Shown: positions 33,552-39,175 of the stretch, one piece after another
Position numbering within the stretch: position 1 is the first letter of the stretch
How the letters are laid out: every line of letters begins with the position of its first letter
Source of the DNA: Acidithiobacillus sp.
GTDB lineage: Bacteria > Pseudomonadota > Gammaproteobacteria > Acidithiobacillales > Acidithiobacillaceae
Reading direction: 5' to 3'
DNA: 39,175 bases
NCBI GenBank assembly: GCA_028065135.1
Contig: JAPTWR010000201.1
Coordinates: 1-39,175 of the forward strand
The notes under the pieces: model-generated
Database searches by the model: none
What the model saw: the letters and a program-made list of their open reading frames with translations, nothing else
Told to the model about the DNA's origin: nothing
Translations under genes and position numbers: made by a program

Positions 33552-33701
33552 ATGTCGTCCTTGGTTGCTTGTTTGGAAACCCCACGCCAATGTGTTTCCT
33601 CGTAAGACTGTCCAGATTCAGCAACTCTTTGACGGAAATTGCCCAGAGAGGCTTCCGTTGGCGCAGCTTATCCTTCAGCGGACTGAAAATGGAGATTTCG
33701 C

Positions 33702-34385
33702 TCACGCCGACATTTCCCTGATCATCCCCTGGATATCGGCCAGAAAGACCTGTGCCGATTTCATCCAGCGGGCGCGGCAGCTCGTAGAAGTAGAAATGCC
33801 GGTTGAACGGGATATCGTGGCCGATGGTGCCAATTTGTCCGTACTTTTTTTGTCGCGCTTGGTCTCGTCGATCCAGGCGTCGAGGCCGTGGGGCAGCACT
33901 TCGCACTGGAGGTATGTCTGCACATCTCCGCCCATCGGCACGTTTTCGGTGTCGTGCAGCTTGATGTCGGCCTGCGGCTTGCCCTTCTGCTTGCCCCTTG
34001 GTTCCAAGCACGACATTGCCCTGCTTGTGCGTGGGAGGCGCTCGATGGTAATAGTGCGATAGCCGAACTCGTGGTTGGCGAGGATCTTGGCGAAGGGCAC
34101 GACTTTGACACGGTTCCCGGCTGGAACCTGATGCGTGGGGATGCCTTCGTAGAGCATCACACGCTCCTTTTCCTTACCGTCCTTTTCAACACCACGGTCA
34201 TCCACCTCCATGAAGTTGCTGAAAGCACGGGCGATCTCCCAGATAAGCTCCGGCGCGAGTTCCTTGCGTTTGGAACCCAGGCTTTTGTGCATCTTGCGCC
34301 ACAGGTCTCGGAGGGCGCGGCGGCAAGTGTACGCTGGAAACCGACGAATATCCTCCCCCAAATCATACCCGATAAATGATATCAC
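33702..34385 (-). pseudogene. hsdM: Decayed type I restriction methylase, C-terminal part (hsdM)
   Basis: One frame carries MHKSLGSKRKE, FGYRTITIER, KQKGKPQADIKLHDTENVP and EVLPHGLDAWIDETKRDKK. A second frame continues with KYGQIGTIG and DIPFNRHFYFYELPRPLDEI. The first frame resumes with FLADIQGMIREMSA before the stop. Together these are the well-known C-terminal signature of HsdM, broken by at least two frameshifts, with a further shift near GNVVLGTKG. The N-terminal catalytic domain (NPPF) is missing, and no hsdS or hsdR is visible. It marks the right edge of the defence island. Confidence 0.8.
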
Positions 34386-34460
34386 TGGATGCTGAGGACT
34401 GCGACAAGCGAAGCGCGAAGCAGGATGGGGTCTCGGGGCTTGCCCTGAGCAGGGAGGGCT

Positions 34461-34516
34461 GTAGGAACTGGTCCGCGTTAGCGGGCCGGGTCCTACCTGC
34501 CCCTACCCTGCCCAAC
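34461..34516. other. Long hairpin with RP4-like nic motif, second candidate oriT
   Basis: GTAGGA-ACT-GG-T-CCGC (34461-34476), a GTTA loop, then GCGG-G-CC-GGG-TCCTAC (34481-34496) form an imperfect stem of about 16 bp with few mismatches. Right after it comes CCTACCTGCCCCTACCCTGC, which resembles the CCTATCCTGCCC nic region of RP4-type oriT. The site lies between the island and the partition/transfer operon, next to phased repeats. It could also be a terminator-like or single-strand origin structure. Confidence 0.4.
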
Positions 34517-34540
34517 AATCCGCGAAACGGCGGCCGCATT

Positions 34541-34630
34541 TTGTCCTGGTAGGTTCTGGTATGTCCTGTTAAGCCAAGGTAATTCAAGGTGGCTCAAGAA
34601 AAGTCAAGGTGATGCCATGGTGGGTCAAGG
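34541..34630 (+). repeat. Nine tandem degenerate 10-bp repeats
   Basis: Consecutive decamers ending in CTGGT or CAAGGT: TTGTCCTGGT, AGGTTCTGGT, then ATGTCCTGTT, AAGCCAAGGT, AATTCAAGGT, GGCTCAAGAA, AAGTCAAGGT, GATGCCATGG, TGGGTCAAGG. The consensus is roughly NNNTC(C/A)(T/A)GGT at exactly one helical turn. This is a plausible centromere-like or operator array for a protein of the operon that follows. Confidence 0.75.
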
Positions 34631-34697
34631 AAGCGAACAGGTGTGTTCTGATGGCGCAAGGTGGGACCAGCTATGTGTGTGGTACGTTCCTGCAAAG

Positions 34698-34730
34698 TAC
34701 AAGGTAAGTATAAGGTGAGTATAAGGTAGC
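34698..34730 (+). repeat. Three tandem 11-bp direct repeats
   Basis: TACAAGGTAAG, TATAAGGTGAG and TATAAGGTAGC share the AAGGT core of the 10-bp array upstream and are spaced by 11 bp. They lie about 94 bases before the first gene of the partition-like operon and could be its operator. Confidence 0.75.
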
Positions 34731-34748
34731 GCAATAATTGATGGAAAA

Positions 34749-34766
34749 ATCCGTATCAGGTTCCCG
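34749..34766 (+). promoter_or_regulatory. Leader repeat ATCCGTATCAGGTTCCCG, copy 1
   Basis: An 18-bp element 58 bases upstream of the first gene of the operon; it recurs with one change before the ParA-like gene. Confidence 0.55.
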
Positions 34767-34823
34767 GCGTCCGGATAAAAGGCAGACCTACTCCACTTCA
34801 GGCTTTTGAATAGGAGCTTCGCC

Positions 34824-35813
34824 ATGAACCTGAACCCTGACAACACGCCAAACAAGGCAGCCGCTGCTAGTAATTCAAACACGGTTCCCGATAAGAGCCT
34901 GTCCGATTCGCAACCCAAAAGACGCGGCAAGCCCGGCAATCCGGGATCGGCGAAAACCTACAGCTATGCGGATATCCAGAAACTCAAGGAGGAATGGAAG
35001 CGGATCGGCGCCGGGGCCGTTCTGGAAGACACGCTCTATGCAAAACGGGCTATCCGCATTGCGGCGAAAGATATGGCCGATACCGTTCTGGATGTCACCA
35101 TGGACCGGTCGGAGTATGTACAAAGCCTTATTCGTGGCGGGTTTCACCGGTCCACGGCATTCGAGGTCGTCAAAATTGCTTTTGAGATGGCGGCGGAGCG
35201 GCAGGAGATCGCCATGCGGAAAATCCCAGATGCAGCCCCAAAGCCACCCTCACCCTCAACCCAGGCTGGGATGGTGGTCCCCGCAACGGCGATGGTTCCC
35301 GCGGCGTCCGGTGGTGGCGGGGATGGGGGGAAGAAAGGAAAGGTGTTTTCGGTTGCATACTCGGATCCAGATGGGAATTGCTCGGATTATGTCCGCGCGC
35401 TCCCCGGCACGCTGCCAAAGCCGAGCAAGATATGGGCGCCGGAGTACAACCTCAAAGAAAAGAAAAAAATCTCCCTCAAGACGGTGCGACCCGACCTGTT
35501 CGGGCGGGAGTTCGACAAGAGTCTGAACGGACTGGATGACGTTACACCCGGCAATGCCTTTGGGCGCTTCAATCCGAACCCGATCATCGGCAAGTATCCG
35601 GGGGTGTGGGATGGCGTCGGTTATTTCGACGTGCCGCCGACCATTCTGGCGGAATGCCTGCCATACCTGGCCGAAGAGGGGCTGCTGGAGTTTCACAAGG
35701 TGCCGCTGTCTGCCGTGTTGGAACTGGAGGATCTGCGGCAAATGTATATCAGAAAAGGGCAGATACAGGCTTACGACCGGGACGTCCGGCCCGGTCAGAA
35801 GAAAGCGTCATGA
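34824..35813 (+). CDS. Unrecognised first gene of the partition/transfer operon
   Basis: A 329-residue protein from ATG 34824, with AGGAG 8 bases upstream. The N-terminal 45 residues are polar and disordered (KRRGKPGNPGSAKTYSY). A helical basic segment follows (AKRAIRIAAKDMADTVLDV, RSEYVQSLIRGGFHRSTAFEV), which could be a DNA-binding helix bundle. Then comes a Pro/Gly-rich linker (about 135-175) and a C-terminal domain with WDGVGYFDVPPTILAECLPY. No family is recognised. Its position after phased direct repeats and before a ParA-like ATPase is that of StbA in R388, which binds such repeats, but sequence similarity to StbA is not evident to me. Confidence 0.7.
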   Translation: MNLNPDNTPNKAAAASNSNTVPDKSLSDSQPKRRGKPGNPGSAKTYSYADIQKLKEEWKRIGAGAVLEDTLYAKRAIRIAAKDMADTVLDVTMDRSEYVQSLIRGGFHRSTAFEVVKIAFEMAAERQEIAMRKIPDAAPKPPSPSTQAGMVVPATAMVPAASGGGGDGGKKGKVFSVAYSDPDGNCSDYVRALPGTLPKPSKIWAPEYNLKEKKKISLKTVRPDLFGREFDKSLNGLDDVTPGNAFGRFNPNPIIGKYPGVWDGVGYFDVPPTILAECLPYLAEEGLLEFHKVPLSAVLELEDLRQMYIRKGQIQAYDRDVRPGQKKAS

Positions 35814-35829
35814 AACATATCACCGTGTG

Positions 35830-35847
35830 ATCCGCATCAGGTTCCCG
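35830..35847 (+). promoter_or_regulatory. Leader repeat ATCCGCATCAGGTTCCCG, copy 2
   Basis: Second copy of the 18-bp leader element, 50 bases upstream of the ParA-like gene, in the 83-bp gap after the first gene. As in copy 1 it is followed by an AATAGGAGC ribosome site. Confidence 0.55.
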
Positions 35848-35896
35848 TATGCCCTATAGACAGTGAAAACGTGAACAGCCAAATAGGAGCAATACC

Positions 35897-36637
35897 ATGA
35901 AAACCGTCATATTCAGTCATGGAGACAAAGGCGGGGTCGGGAAGTCCACGATAGCCGCGGTAATGGTCAGCCGGATCGTGGATCGCGCGGGTCACTGCGC
36001 CATCATCGATGGGGACGCCAAAACCCCGGACCTGTATAACCGCTATGCCGAAACGCCGGGTGTGGACGTGCATGCCATGCAGATCAATTATGCTGGCGCC
36101 GCCAGCGTGGCGATGAACCAGTTGGCCGAACTGGTGGAGAAGTCGGACAGTCCGTTCATCGTGATCAATTGTCCGGCCGCCGCCGGCGACACGCTGGACG
36201 AACTGGCGGGCATGTTCAGCGAGGTCTGCGCCATGATGGACGTGCGCATGGCCGCCACTTACGCGCTCGGCACCAAGGACGAGTGCGCGGGGTCTCTGGC
36301 GGAGTCCCTGAAAAACGGGCTGATGTCCTTCGTGAATGAAAAAGACCGCATGGTGCTGTATCCCGTATTCCAGGGAGACCAGAGCGCGTTCCCCTGGGAA
36401 AAAGACCCAGCACGTCCTGACTATCGCGGAGGGGAGTCGGTATTCCCCAAGCTTGAACCGCAGTTTGTCATGCAGGCGCTGGAAAAGACCACAGGGCACC
36501 TCAGCGATGCCGTCAGCCGCACGGATATTGGCCTGACTTTGTATGCCCGTGTCTCGATCAAGCACTGGCTGAATGATGCGGCGAGCGTGCTGGAACCACT
36601 ATTGTTTCCGAATGGTGACGGCCATGACGACGACTGA
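35897..36637 (+). CDS. ParA/StbB-like P-loop ATPase
   Basis: A 246-residue protein. FSHGDKGGVGKSTIAAVMVS (residues 6-25) is a deviant Walker A with both signature lysines; CAIIDGDAKTPDLYNRY is Walker A', and PFIVINCPAAAGDTLDE is the Walker B region. It belongs to the ParA/MinD group, and the KGGVGKST-IIDGDAKTPDL pattern fits StbB/TraL-like plasmid ATPases that position the plasmid or the transfer apparatus. AATAGGAGCAATACC precedes the start. The following gene overlaps its end by 14 bases. Confidence 0.88.
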   Translation: MKTVIFSHGDKGGVGKSTIAAVMVSRIVDRAGHCAIIDGDAKTPDLYNRYAETPGVDVHAMQINYAGAASVAMNQLAELVEKSDSPFIVINCPAAAGDTLDELAGMFSEVCAMMDVRMAATYALGTKDECAGSLAESLKNGLMSFVNEKDRMVLYPVFQGDQSAFPWEKDPARPDYRGGESVFPKLEPQFVMQALEKTTGHLSDAVSRTDIGLTLYARVSIKHWLNDAASVLEPLLFPNGDGHDDD

Positions 36638-37409
36638 CATCAAGACCTTTCTGGTGGATGGGGGCATGCCCGGTTGCGGGCGATCCATTGCCGTTCGGAC
36701 GCTGGCGGACATGTATATCCGGGGTTATCGGGATGAAAAGCTCTCGCATGGGCGACTTCCCAAGGCGCGGGTGTACGTCTGGGATGCCTGCAACGATCCC
36801 GAGACAAAGACCGGCTACCAGATGTGGCATGGGCGCGGCGAGGCCACGGTGCATACCGGGCGCTTCGGCACGGAAGCGGGAGCCAAGGCCTACGAGCGGA
36901 TCGTGGAACTGGCGCGAGCGGCGGCGGAAACCACGCCGGTGCGCGTCATCATCGATCTTCCGGCTGTGCAAAGCAGTGATCTCCTGCGCGACTGGCTCAA
37001 GCCGGAGATTCTTGCGGCCATCAACACCATCCCCATCTGGATACTCACCCGCCAGGCCATGAGCCTGGGGCTGCTGGCCGACCGGGTGGATGTGATGCCG
37101 GAGATCTACCGGAATCGGGGAGCGGTCATCCGCAACAGCAAGTTCTCCCGGTGGAACAACTATGTGGAGTGGTGGAATTCAGGTCTGCGGCGGGCGCTGG
37201 TGGAGCATGGTCGCTGGCTGGACCTGTACATGCTCTTTTGCAACCAGTATGCGCAGGCGGCCATGGATATGGTCATCCCCAATATGCCGTTCAATGTCGC
37301 CAATGAAAAGGCTCTGGCCGATGGTTCGTGGATGGGCTTGTGGCGGGTCGGCCTGGCGCTTTTCGCGGGGTCAGAACTGGATGAGTGGAACGTCATAGAG
37401 ACGCTATAA
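36624..37409 (+). CDS. Second ParA-like protein with a degenerate P-loop
   Basis: A 261-residue protein from ATG 36624. FLVDGGMPGCGRSIAVRTLA sits where ParA proteins have KGGVGKST, but the catalytic lysine is arginine and the signature lysine is missing. ARVYVWDACNDPETKTGYQM and VRVIIDLPAVQSSDLL occupy the places of Walker A' and B. It probably descends from a ParA-type ATPase and may no longer hydrolyse ATP. The overlap with the true ATPase suggests the two act together, perhaps as a heteromer. An upstream ATG at 36573 would lie inside the ParA gene and is less likely. Confidence 0.65.
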   Translation: MTTTDIKTFLVDGGMPGCGRSIAVRTLADMYIRGYRDEKLSHGRLPKARVYVWDACNDPETKTGYQMWHGRGEATVHTGRFGTEAGAKAYERIVELARAAAETTPVRVIIDLPAVQSSDLLRDWLKPEILAAINTIPIWILTRQAMSLGLLADRVDVMPEIYRNRGAVIRNSKFSRWNNYVEWWNSGLRRALVEHGRWLDLYMLFCNQYAQAAMDMVIPNMPFNVANEKALADGSWMGLWRVGLALFAGSELDEWNVIETL

Positions 37410-37424
37410 GGGAGGATCGGGAAC

Positions 37425-38084
37425 ATGGAACAGGAAACGCAGGAACACCAGAGAAACGAAGCCTTTGACACCATGCTGGGCCGTGGCCGCCGCAAGCCGA
37501 CAGACGAGGAACGGCGGGACGCGCAGTTGATGATGGATAAACTCAGGATGCACGACGACGACCCCATGTGGTGGTTCATCGCCAACCAGACGGTCGGCAA
37601 GCCGGATCCGGCGGCGATGATTCAATTGGCGGAGTTGGGCAAGGCCATCGAATCCGTCAACAATCTGGGCAGGACCATCGACAGCCAGACGCTGGCGGCC
37701 AATATCAAGCTGCTGCAGGACACCCGGGCGCAGGTGGACAGCTTGAAATTCGTGCATGACGAGACCATGAAATCGCTGAACGCGATCAATGGCTCAGTGG
37801 CGAAGTCTGTGGCGATTCATGAAAAGGCCACCAATCATTTAGCCCTGTGGGCCGTCCAGAAGCTCAAGGACCATCATCTGCTTTATGTGCTGCTGATCAT
37901 CGCCGCGCTGGCAAGCACAGGCTGGTGGTATGCGAGCCATGACGGGTATGCGCAGGCTGTGCATGCCGCCGAGCTTTGCCGGGCGCAGGGCAAGCCCATC
38001 TATCTCAACGGCGGCGGGATCGCGTGTCACCCGCCGAAGCCGAAAAAGCGGCAAAACCAACTCCAGCAGCAGGGCGATTTATGA
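37425..38084 (+). CDS. Coiled-coil protein with one C-terminal membrane segment
   Basis: A 219-residue protein. The N-terminal 140 residues are helical, with heptad-like stretches (LGKAIESVNNLGRTIDSQTL, DTRAQVDSLKFVHDETMKSL). A transmembrane segment, LLYVLLIIAALASTGWWYA, lies near residues 147-165, with a short basic tail outside it. The family is not recognised. It starts 15 bases after the previous gene, with GGGAGGATCGGG upstream, and its stop overlaps the TraB-like start (ATGA). It may link the ATPases to the membrane or the transfer channel. Confidence 0.7.
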   Translation: MEQETQEHQRNEAFDTMLGRGRRKPTDEERRDAQLMMDKLRMHDDDPMWWFIANQTVGKPDPAAMIQLAELGKAIESVNNLGRTIDSQTLAANIKLLQDTRAQVDSLKFVHDETMKSLNAINGSVAKSVAIHEKATNHLALWAVQKLKDHHLLYVLLIIAALASTGWWYASHDGYAQAVHAAELCRAQGKPIYLNGGGIACHPPKPKKRQNQLQQQGDL

Positions 38085-39175
38085 ACAGGGCTATGCTTCT
38101 TCCCCGCACCCTCGCCGCCACCTCACGAAGCGGGGCCGTCACGTCCGTAGCCACACGGGCGGTCCTCGCCGCGCTACTGGGGGTATCCTGGCAATACGGG
38201 CATTGGGGGCCTATTCTTACTCTGATCCTTATACCGCTGGTGGTTCTCGGCGGAAACAGACGGGACCGGTATGGGATGGCACTGGCCTACTATCTGGCGG
38301 GCAGCTATGTACTGCCTGGCGGAGCCAGCGTGTTCTTCGGGCCTGGGCATGTGCTAGAGGGGATATTTCTCTGGCTCGCCAGTTCTGCGCTGCTGGCGGC
38401 CGGGTGGGCCTTCGCCGACCGGCCATGGAAGGTGGTCGCCGCGCTGATGGTGGACGCCTTGCCGCCTCTGGGACTTTTTGACTGGCTGTCACCATTGGCC
38501 AGCGCCGGGGTATTGTTTCCGGGGGCGTCATGGGTGGGGCTGCTTATGTTGCTGACGGGCGTCTACCTGTCCGTCCGGTGGATGACGCAAGGTCTTCCGA
38601 TGGATCTGAAATGGCGGCATGTCTGTGCAGGCACGCTCGGGTTTCTGGCAGGCATGGCCTTGATGCTTAATGTCTTTACCGCCGTCAATCCGGCAGTGGT
38701 ACCGAAGGGCTGGACCGGGATGAACCTGCATCTGGGGCCTATCGCGGGGAATATCATGGCGGACATGAACCGGAATCAAGAATGGATACGCCAGACACAG
38801 GTCAAAGCGGGGCATCATACGGTGGTGCTGTTGCCGGAAACGCTGACGACCTGGTGGGCGGGCAATGCGGAGGAAGTCCGGCAGGCCGTACCCAATGGCC
38901 AGACCTGGCTGGTCGGGGCATCCGTTCCGGTCGGGCGGGATCTGCTGGCGGACGGCATCGAGGCAGTGCATGGATCTGGTGGTGTTGGGGTGGACAGGAA
39001 AGGGAAGAGCGCCGAATGGAGGGTCAAAGGGGGAAGAGACGGGCGGCTGCTGTTCATTTCCGCATTCCCGATGCCGGTGTCCATGTGGCATCCGTGGAGT
39101 CAGAGCCACGGATATGTCCGGGCGGACGGCGTAGACTACGAGGCGTCCTGGTGGGAGCCGGTACGCAAGGTGGAT
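38081..39175 (+). CDS. traB: TraB-like conjugal transfer protein (Lnt/nitrilase fold), 3' end cut off
   Basis: 365 residues are visible and the frame continues past the window edge. The start ATG overlaps the preceding stop (ATGA). The N-terminal 200 residues contain several hydrophobic segments (ALLGVSWQYGHWGPILTLIL, VGLLMLLTGVYLSV, LGFLAGMALMLNVF). A carbon-nitrogen hydrolase-like domain follows, with the catalytic glutamate in VVLLPETLTTWW, then TWLVGASVPVG and ISAFPMPVSMW. This architecture is apolipoprotein N-acyltransferase-like and matches TraB of Ti-type and other conjugative plasmids, which supports mating by an incompletely known step, possibly pilin or lipoprotein processing. The nucleophile cysteine region is beyond or near the edge. 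Confidence 0.82.
   Translation, partial: MNRAMLLPRTLAATSRSGAVTSVATRAVLAALLGVSWQYGHWGPILTLILIPLVVLGGNRRDRYGMALAYYLAGSYVLPGGASVFFGPGHVLEGIFLWLASSALLAAGWAFADRPWKVVAALMVDALPPLGLFDWLSPLASAGVLFPGASWVGLLMLLTGVYLSVRWMTQGLPMDLKWRHVCAGTLGFLAGMALMLNVFTAVNPAVVPKGWTGMNLHLGPIAGNIMADMNRNQEWIRQTQVKAGHHTVVLLPETLTTWWAGNAEEVRQAVPNGQTWLVGASVPVGRDLLADGIEAVHGSGGVGVDRKGKSAEWRVKGGRDGRLLFISAFPMPVSMWHPWSQSHGYVRADGVDYEASWWEPVRKVD

Noticed and set aside
35837..36565. 242-residue minus-strand frame opposite the ParA-like gene
   Set aside because: The plus strand encodes clear Walker motifs and has ribosome sites; the minus frame has none.
1..39175. CRISPR arrays, tRNA or rRNA genes
   Set aside because: No regularly spaced repeat-spacer pattern and no tRNA or rRNA-like sequence was noticed on reading both strands; no search tool was available.

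Overview
The window looks like part of a large proteobacterial conjugative plasmid or integrative conjugative element with a dense defence island set into it. Backbone genes are GC-rich by eye. The relaxase/primase/ArdC set, the StbB/ParA-like operon and the TraB homologue fit beta/gammaproteobacteria or Acidithiobacillia. The host cannot be named from the sequence alone, and no tRNA, rRNA or CRISPR array was seen.

Left backbone (1-12130, mostly minus strand). A MobC-like accessory protein, a MOBP-type relaxase, a DUF3991/TOPRIM primase-like protein, a D12-class adenine methylase and a small PlsC-like acyltransferase are read leftward; the last three overlap each other by 1-4 bases. Further left are an ArdC-like antirestriction metallopeptidase, an M48 membrane protease and a truncated relaxase-associated protein. 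Between these blocks lie a plus-strand HicA-HicB toxin-antitoxin pair and a stand-alone reverse transcriptase. A structured, duplicated 155-bp element precedes the reverse transcriptase. A candidate oriT and a frameshifted superinfection-immunity-like gene lie behind mobC.

Defence island (about 12.2-34.4 kb). After an IHF-like protein and a YbjQ-family protein comes a rightward locus: SIR2 protein, SNF2 helicase, three inserted cassettes, type III methylase (Mod), type III restriction helicase (Res), and a coupled PD-(D/E)XK-like protein. The cassettes are (1) an ATPase plus TOPRIM-like pair, (2) an HNH nuclease and (3) a Pycsar pair (PycTM plus cyclase). Cassettes 1 and 2 are each followed by a decaying extra copy of the 3' end of the SNF2 gene, which suggests repeated insertion at one site. 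Read leftward are an HNH protein, a two-gene system of a short SIR2 protein coupled to a 951-residue helical protein, and a decayed type I methylase (hsdM).

Right backbone (34.4-39.2 kb, plus strand). A long hairpin with an RP4-like nic motif is followed by helically phased 10-bp and 11-bp direct repeats. Then comes a transfer/partition operon: an unknown first gene, a ParA/StbB-like ATPase, a second ParA-like protein without the Walker lysine, a membrane coiled-coil protein, and a TraB/Lnt-like protein cut by the window edge. The layout resembles a mobilisation and partition backbone that took up a defence island between its two arms.
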